The notes beneath the pieces were generated by a model. It was not told the origin of the DNA, did not search any database, and worked only from the letters and a program-made list of their open reading frames with translations. A stretch of DNA of 64,000 nt, taken from positions 5,411,134 through 5,475,133 of the forward strand of contig OY986965.1 of NCBI GenBank assembly GCA_963920575.1, given 5' to 3'. The position numbers and the translations under genes are program-made. Source of the stretch: Narthecium ossifragum (lineage: Eukaryota; Streptophyta; Magnoliopsida; Dioscoreales; Nartheciaceae). Positions 34,424 to 44,594 of the stretch are shown in pieces; the stretch's first letter is position 1; each line of letters starts with the position of its first letter.

Positions 34424-34925
34424 GTGACGGCGGCGGAGCAGGAGCACCGGAAGAGGGTGTTGAGGGAGCTGAACTCGCTCATCTCTGGCGGGATGGCGGC
34501 GCCGGACGATGCGGTGGAGGAGGAGGTGACGGACACGGAGTGGTTCTTCCTAGTTTCCATGACCCAATCGTTCGTGAACGGCGCCGGGGTGCCCAGGCAG
34601 CGGATTCGTCGGCGTGGTTCGCCGGCTTTGATAGGCTGGTGGCGGCGCCGTGCGAATGGGCGAGGCAAGCCCAGGTGTTCGGGATCCGGACGATGGTGTG
34701 CGTCCCTGTGGGGAACGGCGTGCTCGAGCTTGGATCCACGGATCTCATCTTCCATAACTTCGAGATCATGAGCAAGATCAAGTTTTTATTCAACTTGAGC
34801 AGACCTGACGGTGGCGATGATGGCTCCTGGATCTCCCAGGCTCAACCGTCGGTGGCTGCGGGGTCCCATGTTGGTGCCGCAGCTGATCAGGGCGAGAATG
34901 ACCCCGCCGCGCTATGCAGGTGGGT
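34424..34925 (+). pseudogene. captured MYC2-type bHLH-MYC_N domain fragment
   Basis: Reads [20 protein letters not shown] then [19 protein letters not shown] in one frame. After a frameshift at about 34600 it continues as [40 protein letters not shown] and ending DQGENDPAAL. These are the central parts of the N-terminal JAZ/MED25-binding domain of MYC2/3/4-type jasmonate transcription factors. The bHLH DNA-binding region is absent, and there is no start codon or plausible promoter. It is therefore a captured exon fragment, not a gene. Confidence 0.82.
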
Positions 34926-34949
34926 GCGGCGGTGATGGAGAAGATCTGG

Positions 34950-35680
34950 ATCCGCCAACACCGGTCCCAGCTCTGGATCCTTCCACTCCCCAGCGATTCC
35001 CCTCGCCCTCTCCTTCACTACCGGCGTCACCAGCATTCTCTCCGTCCCCAGCTCTGGATCCGCCAACACCGGTCCCAGAAACCCTGGGCATCCATGCTGG
35101 CGCAAAAGGCTAGGATCTTGGCGAGAAGATCAACATTGGAGGGCGGTGAGGAAGGGGACGAGAGGAACTCGAGGACATTGCGGCGGAGAGTCTCGATCTT
35201 TGAAATGTCGACATCGACGGAAGCGTCGATGGAGAGCTCGCGGCGCTGGAGGGAGGCGAGGGTGCTCTTGGTGGAGAGATGGAGGACATCGTGCCGAGAA
35301 CGAAGGGAGTCTTAGCGGGCCTAGAGGCCCTTCTCGAGAGTGGAGAAGTGGTATGTGAGCTCATGCCAAAGAACCGTGCAGCTCGTGATTAGCTCCCGCT
35401 GCCGCTCGAGCTCCGCGAAGCTATCCCGCACCGCCACCTCAGACGAGGCCACCGTCGCCGCCATGGACGCCACCGCAGCCTTCGCTGGGGAGAGAGATCA
35501 CCTCTGCGACCTCGATCCAGAAACCCAAAGACCATCTAAAAAGCTCGTGATCAGCTCCCGCTACCGCTCGAGTTCCATGAAGCTATCCCGCATCGCCGCC
35601 TCAGACGAGGCCACCGTCGCTTCCATGTACGCCACTGCAGCCTTCACCGGGGATGAGTGGTGGTGGAGTACGGCTGCAGA
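34950..35680 (-). pseudogene. captured FRIGIDA-like gene fragment, with internal duplication
   Basis: On the minus strand the frame reads ATVASSEVAVRDSFAELERQ, RELITSCTVLWHELTYHFST, then SLRSRHDVLHLSTKSTLASL, QRRELSIDASVDIS and LLAKILAFCASMDA. This matches the N-terminal coiled-coil part and the start of the FRIGIDA domain of FRIGIDA-like proteins, some of which act in flowering control. Two stops interrupt it near 35310. The first part is present twice: 35379-35488 and 35544-35653 are about 90% identical, period about 165 bp. It is a captured, disabled fragment in opposite orientation to the MYC2-like piece. Confidence 0.72.
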
Positions 35681-35764
35681 CGAGGTCGCCAGGATGGGTG
35701 GACGAATGAACGGCCGTCGAGCACCACCTGCTCTCTCTCTCGCTCTCTTTAGTTCTCTCTTTCT

Positions 35765-36195
35765 CTCTCTCCTCATCACATGCTGCCACGTGTAAACACC
35801 GTGTACGTGAGCTGTTTTCTATGAACATGGACTAATGCCGTCTAGGGTCAGGATAGTAAATCACGCAGTCACTTAAAATGTAGGGTAGTAAACTACATTT
35901 CAAAAAATACATGATAGTAAACCCTAAACTATATGGAATTAAAATATAAATTCCCCTTTTTTATATTATTGAATTTTTGCCATCTAGGTTTACAGCTGAG
36001 AATCCTAGTTTGCTTAATGGTTTATGTTATCGACATTTAAGTTATTTGATTCAACTTGTAAGAGCTATTTGGATCAATGCAAGGAATCAATTCATGTATA
36101 AGATGATGACTTCATGTTCTAGAATTTGACATCTAGGTTATTGTTGCAACTCCACATGTTTTGAGAAATTGTTGAACATTAATAGGCTGGACATC
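35765..36195. other. intergenic AT-rich segment
   Basis: Contains several AGTAAA(T/C)...GTAGGGTAGTAAACTAC words at about 35850-35935 that resemble a transposon terminus, but no partner was found. No coding. Confidence 0.5.
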
Positions 36196-36249
36196 TTTTT
36201 TTTTTTTTTTTGCATAGTTCAATCCGAAGACTAGTACAGAGATAGATAG

Positions 36250-38091
36250 ATACAATTACAGCAAACCGTTCAAGGCCCCCCTACCATCCTCCGGAACCCA
36301 CCTAAACGGCGTTCCGAGACAGTGGCACCACCTCGCAATTCCATCAGCTATAGTATTACAAGTCCTTGGAATATGCAAAAAGACAACATAATCAAAATCC
36401 AAAACATCCTTCTAGATATTCCTCGCTATCGGCTCCACGTCCATCGGCCAAACCCTGAGACCATTTATGATTTGCACAGCCACCAAGGAATCTGACTCAA
36501 TCACTACTCTAGAGCACCCCTCCCCTTTAGAGTGCCTCAACGTCATCTCCATAGCCATTAGTTATGCAAACAAAACAGAAGTCGCCACAACCGGCGAGCC
36601 CATCGCCCACTCTACCTCATCATTAGGGCACACACAGACGACACTAACCGCAGCACTCCCAGATCCCAGATCAAAAGCAGCATCAACTTGCACAGCACTC
36701 CCTTGCAGCCTTGGTTCCCTCTGCACCTTGTCAAACCTCTTACAGAACTCATGCGACTGCCTTTGTATTCTACGACGCAACACCTCTGCCGTCTCTCCTC
36801 CCTCGCAAAAGATAAATTGGTTCCAATCCTTCCACATAATCCAAGCCGCATAACCTATAAATGTCTTCATAGCTTTCACGCGGGCATGGCTTGATGAGGA
36901 AAACAGAATTCCCATCCTCTCCTCTAGTCCCCCAGCAAGCCTCGGCAACTGTTCTTCGGCAGCAATGGAGGCAAAAATTTGTTGGGTGACAGGGCACTCA
37001 AAAGTAGCATGCCCAATGGTTTCCGGGGCTTGATGGCACCTCAGACAATCACGTTCGGAGGTATTGCAAAACCTCCAAAGACTCTCCCTCATCAGCAATC
37101 TCCCATGTAATACTTTCCAAAGAAAGTGTCGAACCCGTGGCCCAACCAGCAGCCTCCACACCATGCTCCATCGCTCATCCAAGCTTTGATCCCCCACATG
37201 CCTTCCTACCAGATAAGTATAGACTAATATTGTAGTGACCTCCCCTCCAAGAGCCCAACGAACCTGATCACCTCTAGCAACAGGAATCTGGACAGCTCTT
37301 TGAAGCATTGAAGGGTGACATAGGTCCACCAGCCTGTCAGAACTCCAATTCCGCTCAACAAGAAAGTCGTTGATGACAACTTTGCCCAACCCGTCCCCAT
37401 AAAAGAAGCCTGGATTCCTGTTAAGAGCCACATCATCCATCCATACATCATATAGGAAGCTAATCTTGTTGTTTTCCCCAGGTGAACATACAAGGCCACC
37501 TCTAAGTTCATCCGCTACTTGGCATAGTGCCTTCCAATGCGTTGAGACCTACCAAGGTCTCAAGTTCCTTGTTGACGGCAATATCTCCTCCCATTGGTAC
37601 TTTGCAACAGCTACCCTCTTCCAAACATTATCTTTTGTCTCAAGAAAGCAAGCCATCCTCCTTATTTTGAGTGCTATTTGCCACTTCTTGAAATCTCTCA
37701 CCCCCAAACCACCCACCCCACGGGACATAAAAACCTTCCTCCATGCATCAATGCTAAGTCCAAAGCTACGCCCATGCCAAAGAAACTCCCTACATATTCT
37801 CTCCATGCACTTAATAATCACAGCCGGTACCTTGGTGGTTAGCAAAAGCCAGAATACTATGAAGCACAGACTTTAGGAGCACTCAGCGGCCCGGATCAGA
37901 GAAAGCCTTGCCTTGCCATGAGAGAACTTTAGCCATCATTGAGTCCAACACCAAAGGAAAATCTGCTGCTCTAATTCTTCTATCACTCAAAGGAACCCTT
38001 AGGTAATTCCATGTGCCAACCGGTTCCTCAATCCCAAGGATGCTACGAATTGTTAACCTTCTACCTTCAAGGATTCTGGGCGAGAAACGAA
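36250..38091 (-). pseudogene. LINE ORF2 C-terminal half: RT thumb, zf-RVT, RNase H
   Basis: Reading down the minus strand: an RT-distal part (MERICREFLWHGRSFGLSID, AWRKVFMSRGVGGLGVRDFK) at 37549-37845; zf-RVT (VGPRVRHFLWKVLHGRLLMR, CLRCHQAPETIGHATFECPV) and the RNase H start (VQVDAAFDLGSGSAAVSVVC) at 36562-37440; then VVIESDSLVAVQIINGLRVW and IPRTCNTIADGIARW down to a stop near 36255. Stops and frame changes occur near 37440, 37545 and 36560. It is a non-functional relic. Confidence 0.85.
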
Positions 38092-38577
38092 TACTAGATT
38101 GGCAAAAAAGCAGTTTGGTACCCTATAGTTTCCAATTTTTGCAGTTTAGTATCACGTTCTTTCAGAATTATCAAAAAATACTCCAAGTTACATAATAGTG
38201 TAGTATAAACCCATTATCCGACGCCGTTACACATTTTAACGGCAAACCAGTCACTATACTCAATTTTGACCGGTATTCAGGTTATTTTGACTGGTTTTCG
38301 CTGACGTGGCTGGTTTTTGTAGACGTGAGAGAGAGAGAGATACGGGAGGGAGAGAGAGAACACCTGCCGGAGATGGAGATCCGGCGTCCAACGGATCATC
38401 TTCCTCGTCAGGACGGCGAGGCATGCGGCGCCAAAGGCTGAAGACGATGACGGCGATGGCGTACGCGTCGGATGGGCAGAAGACGAGACGAGGGTTGCCG
38501 AGGATCCTCTGTTTCTCCAAGTCCTTGAGATCCTCTGTTTTTCTTCCTATGTTCTGTTTCTCTCCTCTCCAAGTCCG

Positions 38578-38758
38578 GCATCATCGCGTGGTACCGAGGG
38601 GAGTTCGCGGCGGCGAACGTGATCATCGACGCCCTTTGCTCGCACATGCTGCAGATCAACGGCGATAGGGAGAGGTACGAGGCGGCGTTCACGGCGATCC
38701 ACCGGAGGCGGATGAACTGGATCCCAGTGCTCCACATGCAGAAGTACTTCTCCATATA
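38578..38758 (+). pseudogene. captured ALKBH10-like N-terminal fragment
   Basis: The frame GIIAWYRGEFAAANVIIDAL, then RERYEAAFTAIHRRRMNWIP and VLHMQKYFSI followed by a stop, resembles the N-terminal conserved block of plant ALKBH9/10-type 2OG-Fe(II) oxygenases (RNA m6A demethylases). That block precedes the catalytic domain, so no enzyme could be made. The identification is from memory of the family and is moderately secure. The fragment is open over its whole length. Confidence 0.6.
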
Positions 38759-38849
38759 AGGGAGAAGGGTGTCGCGATTGTACCTCCTGGTGGCGGCGGA
38801 GGTGATGGCGATGGCGCCGGGGGTTGGAGCTGGAGCGGGCGCGATGGTG

Positions 38850-39056
38850 CCACCGAAGGTGATGGCGATGGCCCGGGTGGACGTGGGCGAGGTTGGGGTC
38901 CTTGGCGGCGGCGGCGTCGAGGTCGATGACCTTGAGCGCGAAGTCCAAGGTCGGGTACTCCGGGCCTCGGAGGCGGCAATGGAAGATGCGGGCGAGGTGG
39001 TCGGAGCCGAGTTGGCGGAGGAGATGGAGGTGGCGAAGGTGGAGGTTGCCATCCAG
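38850..39056 (-). pseudogene. captured AGC-kinase (PINOID-like) N-lobe fragment
   Basis: On the minus strand the frame reads LDGNLHLRHLHLLRQLGSDH, then LARIFHCRLRGPEYPTLDFA and LKVIDLDAAAAKDPNLAHVH. This is the start of an AGC-VIII protein kinase domain, with the glycine-rich loop degenerate and the VAIK-type lysine of ALKV present. The PINOID/WAG group often has this HLRHL.LLR.LG lead. The rest of the kinase is absent. Together with the ALKBH10-like piece on the other strand it shows capture from two loci. Confidence 0.6.
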
Positions 39057-40021
39057 TAGTCAAAATTGATGAAATTGACGTCAAAATTGATGAAATTGAC
39101 ATCTTGACGTCAGCAAATCATGAGAAAATAAAAAAAAAGTCAAAATTGATGAAGAGAGCACCCGCTGACGCCGTGGAGGTTGTAGGCTGCGTCGTCACGT
39201 CCGTCGACGACGAGGTGCCCGGAGAGGAGGACGGGAGGAGGCTCTCGTCGTCGAGATCCACTCCATGCAAGCCGGAGCGCCGTCCAGATCCAAACAAAAA
39301 AAAAGAAGGAATGAAGAAGGAAAAAACAGAGGAAGGAGGAAGGAAAGAGGAGAGAGAAAAGAAGGACGGCGATGGGGTCGTCGGGGACGAGGGAGGCGAG
39401 GTCGTGGGCGGTGCCAGTGGTTGTGGGAGGAGGCTGTCATCGTCGAGATCCACTCCATGTCGGAGCGCCATCCAAATCCAAATAAAAGAAACATAACGAA
39501 CGAAAAAGAAAAAAAACAGAGGGAGGAAGGAGAGAGGTGGACGCAGTGCGAGGGCGCAGGGCGGCCAATGGAGGCATGAAGTGGAGGACGCAGCCGGTCG
39601 GCGGTGGGGCGGCACTCGAGGGCAACGACGGTGCAGTGGTGGTGGTGGGATGAGCGAGCGTGGGCGGCTCGTGGGCGAAGGGGCGGTGCGGTGCCTTGGC
39701 GAGTTCGCGGGTGGCACTGAGTCACAGATGGGGGATGTCGGCGAGGAAGAGGTGGACACGAGTTGCTGCATGGACGACGACGGCGAGGAGGAAGACGAGC
39801 CACCGTCCATTTAAATGGACTGTCCAGATCTATTACTGCAGGTCACGTGTGGTTCACGTGACTTGTTTACCGTTAGCCCATGTGACGTCGTTAGCCCCTT
39901 GGATCTAAACTGAACGGTTTTGTAACATCTGACATTTTTTGGAAATTTTTAAACGACAAGGTACTAAACTGCAAATCCTGGAAACTATAGGGTACCAAAG
40001 TGCTTTTTTGCCTACTAGATT

Positions 40022-42202
40022 TGGTCGGGTTCATCTCAAATCCCGACAGTGATTTGAAGAGAGAGAGTCTCTGTTTAAGCTTTTGAGCCTCTACACATGT
40101 AGCCTTTGTAACAAAGAGGCAATCATCAGCATATAGGAGATGAGAGATCGAGAAATCCGATCCTCGAAAATGCAAACCCTCCAACCCATCACACCAATCC
40201 TTAATAGCATGGGACAACACCTCTTGAACAACCAAGAAGAGGTAAGGGGACAACGGATCACCTTGGTGTAGGCCACATTGAGAGTCTACCTGTCCATGAA
40301 CCTTTCCATTAAGAATAAAGGAAAAGGTTGGCCCTACCACACAACTCATCACCCACGCAATCCACTTTTGCGGAAAATTCATTCTCCTCATTGTTTCTTG
40401 AAGGAAAGACCATCGGACTTTGTCGTTTGCAGAGCTCAAATCAACCTTAATCACCATCAAGCTTTGGGTCTTCGGAGCAATCCTCATAGAATGGACGATC
40501 TCCTTCGCGTCATCAAAATTGTTATGAATAGAACGGCCAGCGAGGAAGGCCGATTGTTCGATGCCAATAATCCCATCAAGAACCTCTTGCATCCTCCGGG
40601 CAATGATCGTAGTTATAACTTTATATCCAACATTACAAAGGCTTATTGGCCAGTAATCTTTCACCTTAAAAGAAAAGCGACATTTAGGCACAAAGGATGT
40701 AAAGGTTTTATTCCATGAAGAAGTTTGGTGGCTAGTTCGGAAAAAATGTTGCACAACCCCCACAAGATCCAACCCAACTACCTCCCATCAATATACATAA
40801 AAGTCCACCGGGAACCCATCCATCCCTGGGCACTTATTCCGGTTCATGCTAAAGACAGCCTCCTTCACCTCATCCACTGACACCTCCGCAAGCAAAATAT
40901 CATGCACCGAGTCATCTAGTCGTGGCAACTCCTGGAAAAGCTCAGTGTTAGCATTGCCTCTATCCTCTGTCCACAACTTGAGGAAGTAATCCACAAAGAT
41001 GTGACCAATCTGCACCTACTCTGTGATTGGGTCCTCCTCTCCATCCTGAACAATTGCCACTACTTTGGATTTGTGCTTGCGAGAAGACACCATCATGTGG
41101 AAAAAAGCAGTATTGCGATCACTCGCCCTCATCCAATCAGCCCTTACACGTTGTGCAACCCTCATCTCCTGCTTCTCCAATATGTGTTCCCATTGTTCCT
41201 CCAATTCTTTTAGCTGGCTCTCACCCTTCGCTGTAAGCACCCCCTCCTCCTCCTGCCTATGAAGCTGCTCTAAACATCCCTCCAACCTCTTGCCCACACC
41301 AAAGATATCCTCTCCAAAAGCCTCCCGATTCCACCCCTTAACAACAACTTTGATAGCCGTCAGCCTTGACGTTAGAACAAACTGTCATGATCCAGTGAAT
41401 GGTTGCCTCCAAACCCGAGTAAGCAGACTCTTGAACTCCGGCACCTTCATCCAGCTATGCTCCAACCGAAAAACTCCCGGTCATGTTCTAGCAACCCCGG
41501 GAGCTATAGAAGTAAACAATGGGGAGTGGTCAGAACCCACCCTAGGGAGGTGGTTGACGATAACCTTCGGTAGCTCTTCTTTCCATCTTTTATTCACCAT
41601 CACCCTATCTAGCCATTCCAAGATCTTTGAACTGCTCAGCTGCCCATTTGTCCATGTACAACAATGCCCAACAAACCCAACATCAATGAGATCATTAGCA
41701 CATATTAATCTATAGAAGTCCCTCTCAGCTCCACCAAAGTCAAACGGAATACCCCATTGTTTCTCCTCAGCCGACAGGATAACATTATAATCCCCTCCTA
41801 ACATATGAGGCAAGCCAGTAGAATTATTCGAGACAACACCTCCCAGAGTTCCTTGCGCCTCGTAGCAGATCTCACCCCATAGACCGCAGAGACAACCACT
41901 TGCCTCAGTTCAGCACATCTGACCACCCCGTGCACCGCTTGGTCAGACCAATGAGTGAAAGAGACCCTGCCAACATCCCTCCTCCAAATAGCAAGAATTC
42001 CTCCCAGCCTCCCCCTAGCAGGAATCAGATAGCAAGCACGACTAACACCAAACCTTTGTTGAAGCCACACCAATCTTTCATCAGTAATGAGTGTATCAAT
42101 CAAGAAGGTGAAGGCCGGGCCATGTTCGCGCAGCAAGCGGTGGCATATATGGACTGCTCTCTCCGCTGCCACCCCCCTAGAGTTCCAGAAGACCATTCTC
42201 AT
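40022..42202 (-). pseudogene. LINE ORF2 N-terminal half: endonuclease and RT
   Basis: The endonuclease begins MRMVFWNSRGVAAERAVHIC at 42202 and changes frame near 41810. It continues LGGDYNVILSAEEKQWGIPF and VGSDHSPLF. The linker (KRLEGCLEQLHRQEEEG) follows. RT motifs are YWPISLCNVGYKVITTIIAR, SLMVIKVDLSSANDKVRWSF (the usual AYDRVRW is altered), GLHQGDPLSPYLF and the catalytic LLYADDCLFV at about 40120. The reading ends at the MULE insertion (40021). Several frameshifts and stops make it non-functional. Confidence 0.87.
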
Positions 42203-43072
42203 AAGGACACTTGGCCAACTAGCTGCTCAACCGGCGAATACAATGAGAGGTCAATGAAATCATCACCATAACCATCATCCGCTTCTAACTCTGTTCCTTC
42301 TTTCCCTTTCTCAATATCACTATCATGTCGACCTTCAATTGCAAAAACAAAATTCTCGTTCTCCAAGGCCTCCATAACTCGATGCACCCATTCGTTGTGC
42401 AAATTATCAATCTCCTCCTCCGATAGCCCAACCAGTCTATCAAGTATAGGAGGAGGAAGATCTCTATGAGAAGTATCTGTAGCTTCCTTGTGTTGATATG
42501 AAGTTGAGGTTGGCGCCCTTTCATTCATACCAGCATGAGAGTTGGACATCTCCACCTCAGTAGAGAGCATGGGCTCCACCCCTCCACCTGGCTGACATGA
42601 AGAAACCTCATGGATCTCGGCTCGGCCCGAAACAGCCCGCTCCAGCACACCCAAAGAATCCCTACAACCCGTCCCAATAACTTGGACATTTCCACCTTGG
42701 GCCGGTTCCTCTTGGGCCACCTCTGAAGTGGAAGCCCCACGGTTCAGCCCACAGTCTTGACCATGTACTCCGCCAACCTGGATTCCACTTCGGAGGACCC
42801 TCCTCGGATGGTCGCCACGTTGACCATCACCAACGGTTAAAGCATTATTGGTGTATTCTTCAGAAGCTTCATAATCAAAGAAGATATGCTTCTCCTGCTA
42901 CTTCTCCCCTAAGATCTCGCCATTAACGCGCCCCCTAGCTACCCACTCATTCCTGCCATATCTGCCATGCCGCCCGAAGCTCTGGTTGTCGGCTTCCTTG
43001 ATCAACGACCATGCAAACCCCTCCGTTCGACGTGGCTCAATTCCCTTCCTCGCGTCTTCCCCACGATCCCAT
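42199..43072 (-). pseudogene. LINE ORF1, C-terminal half
   Basis: An acidic, hydrophilic stretch (AQEEPAQGGNVQVIG; EEEIDNLHNEWVHRVMEALE; EADDGYGDDFIDLSLYSPVE) ends just before ORF2. Upstream one frame gives EPRRTEGFAWSLIKEADNQS, FGRHGRYGRNEWVARGRVNG with a stop near 42900, the post-zinc-knuckle region of plant LINE ORF1. The N-terminal DUF4283 part is missing here. Confidence 0.7.
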
Positions 43073-43288
43073 CAGGTGTTTCCCGAGTTCCAAGATGCAG
43101 CAGTTCCAGAGTGTCCTAGTTTGTTTTTCCATGAGGTGTTTTCCTTGTCGTGGGTGTTGGTGCCCTTAGGCTTAACTTGTGTAGCTCGTAGCATTCTTGT
43201 TTGTGTAGATAGGCCTAGTGTGCTTGTTTCTTTTCTTCGGCCCTACCCTTATAGAATTTCATGGACAAAATTCCTTTAAGAGTGATAG
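43073..43288. other. unassigned 216 bp between LINE ORF1 and an LTR-related segment
   Basis: No coding or clear repeat. GGTGTTTCC and GGTGTTTTCC occur near both ends. It may be the end of the inserted segment that interrupts the LINE, or original flank. Confidence 0.3.
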
Positions 43289-43640
43289 GTTATGAGGACC
43301 CGTTCCTCCGACCCGGAGCCAATCGCTTTTGGTATGTTTCAGCGTCGGATGCGATCTGTGGATCGCCTTGCGGATTGCCTTGCCTTTCTACGACCTCAGG
43401 GGCAATTTGGTCAAATTACACCATGTCGGTTGGTTTCACACACGTGTAGCGTACACACGGCTATGTGATGATGGATGTGTTTGATTAGATCATTTAGAGT
43501 ACCCTAGATTAAAGGATCTGAGTCAGATTGTAAGGATCGAGAATTTGAGCGGTTAGATCATATCTGATCAGCCAGGTATGGACATATCTGATCTTAAGCT
43601 AGCCATATAAAAACCCTCTTGTTAACCCCCGCCCGTTAGG
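43289..43640 (+). repeat. segment homologous to the start of a Tekay-like LTR
   Basis: TATGAGGACCCGTTCCTCCGACCCGG, split here into its parts TATGAGGACCCG and CTCCGACCCGG, aligns with the minus-strand start of the solo LTR at 18228-21284. Further shared blocks are GGGCAATTTGGT.AAATT and GTTTCACAC.CG.GTAG. A TATA box (TATAAAAA, 43606-43613) follows. The 3' end of an LTR (GGGGCGTGACA) was not found. Confidence 0.7.
43606..43613 (+). promoter_or_regulatory. TATA box upstream of the candidate RPS21 first exon
   Basis: TATAAAAA about 30 bp before GA-rich leader-like DNA. It lies inside or just beyond the LTR-related segment, so it could be an LTR promoter. Confidence 0.5.
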
Positions 43641-43789
43641 GCACAGCAGGGTTCGCGAGAGAGAGTGCGAGAGAGGGCTGCGGCTCGATCGATCGGGGAA
43701 GAGAGAGGAGAGGTCCGCGACCAGAGAGAGGGAGAGGCGACGCCGCCGTGAGGAGAAGACAAGGGAGGAAGTGATCTCGGTCTAGAAAG
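43640..43789 (+). other. candidate non-coding first exon (RPS21 5'UTR or LTR leader)
   Basis: GC- and GAGAGA-rich DNA runs from about 43640 to ...TCTAGAAAG, followed by a good donor GTAGGG at 43790. The next acceptor before a start codon is TTTTATTCTTCAG at 45545, which would make a 1.76 kb intron in the RPS21 5'UTR. The alternative is that this is the leader of an LTR inserted in the LINE and that the true RPS21 first exon lies elsewhere. No transcript evidence is available. Confidence 0.4.
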
Positions 43790-44594
43790 GTAGGGATTCC
43801 TACCAGGGCTTGGTTTGATGCATGTTAATCTTGGATTTTGGTGCTCTGCTATGGTTTTCGTGGCTGTTAGCTTGGGGTTTCTACTTGTGCTCTGTTTTCC
43901 TTGTTTGTTGGTTGCTCTTTCTCCCTTCTTGCTGCTCCGTGGGTTTGATGCATGCTGTTTGGGTCCCTGGGTTTCTAGTGGGTGTTCCTTCTCCCTTCGT
44001 TACTACGGTTACCTAGATCTCTGGATGCTGATTGATTGTCTGGTGAGATTTCTTCTTTGGTCTTTGGTTGATCGTCAGATTCCCTCCTCTTCCTTTGGGT
44101 TTCTATCGGATCTATCTACCTACCTGTGATTTGGTGGTGTTTGATGCTGCTATGTAGAGCGGTGGGTTTTCATGGATATGGCGAGGTTTCTTCCCTTCTC
44201 GGATTGCCTGCCGCCGTGAGGCGTTTGGGCTGGGTTCTCCCCTGTTCTCAATTTCTCTGTTCCTTCCTCTGAAAGCTGATCAGCTCGGTGCATGCTTGCA
44301 AGATTTTTGCTGGTTTAATCCGTCGCTGTTTTGCTTGTTTGCCGAATGGTTGTGCCGTCAAATTTGATTGAGTTCTTAGTCTTCCTTCTAGTTATTTGGA
44401 TCAGTGTTTAGCTGCCGATCGATGTCCCTATACTCCCCTGTCTCTCCCTCCTAGTTGGTCTCATGTTGGCATTAGCTTGGAATCTCCTTTAGTTCTGTTT
44501 AATTAGCGTTGTGTAATTGTATGATTTTATTGTAACCCTCAAATTAGTTGATGCTGAATGTTGCTGTGGTTCATGTGCATACAACCTGTTATCA

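Larger units (their letters stand above)
34359..35764. mobile_element. TIR element carrying two gene fragments (Pack-MULE-like)
   Basis: Left arm 34359-34425 and right arm 35689-35764 are imperfect inverted repeats. They share the GAAAGAGAGAAC end, a (GA)n run and the core CGGCCGTTCATTCGTCCACC. Between them lie a MYC2-like bHLH fragment on the + strand and a FRIGIDA-like fragment on the - strand, and no transposase. That is the Pack-MULE arrangement. The outermost ends and the target duplication could not be fixed, so the superfamily is inferred. Confidence 0.72.
38101..40012. mobile_element. Pack-MULE with perfect 9-bp TSD
   Basis: The ends GGCAAAAAAGCAGTTTGGTA and its inverted partner (TACCAAAGTGCTTTTTTGCC) form a TIR of roughly 55 bp with few mismatches. 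TACTAGATT is duplicated at 38092-38100 and 40013-40021, the length made by Mutator-like transposases. The element is 1912 bp, encodes no transposase, and contains at least two fragments of unrelated host genes plus a GA-rich region with a repeat (39234-39330 versus 39427-39500). It is non-autonomous and was inserted into the LINE reverse transcriptase. Confidence 0.93.
36196..43072 (-). mobile_element. degenerate L1-type LINE, interrupted by a Pack-MULE
   Basis: Minus-strand element with poly(A) (T run 36196-36211), RNase H and zf-RVT (36250-37440), thumb region (37549-38091), RT (40022-40772), linker (40788-41297), endonuclease (41481-42202) and the C-terminal half of ORF1 (about 42199-43072). 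Frameshifts and stops occur in almost every domain. A MULE with perfect TSD (38101-40012) splits the RT. The 5' end stops inside ORF1 at about 43072. A complementary ORF1 N-terminal piece lies at 44595-45152. Confidence 0.88.

Noticed and set aside
34381..34925. A functional MYC2-type transcription factor gene
   Set aside because: No start codon context, an internal frameshift near 34600, no bHLH region, and it lies between inverted repeats. A captured fragment.
36467..36853. 128-residue + ORF opposite the LINE RNase H
   Set aside because: Antisense shadow of the LINE coding region, which is recognisable on the minus strand.
39118..39810. Overlapping 200+ residue minus-strand ORFs
   Set aside because: GC-rich, repeat-containing interior of the Pack-MULE. 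The frames are Ser/Pro/Arg low complexity and I could not match them to a gene.
43815..44129. 104-residue + strand Leu/Val/Phe-rich ORF
   Set aside because: T-rich intron- or LTR-like DNA gives hydrophobic codons by composition. No family resemblance.
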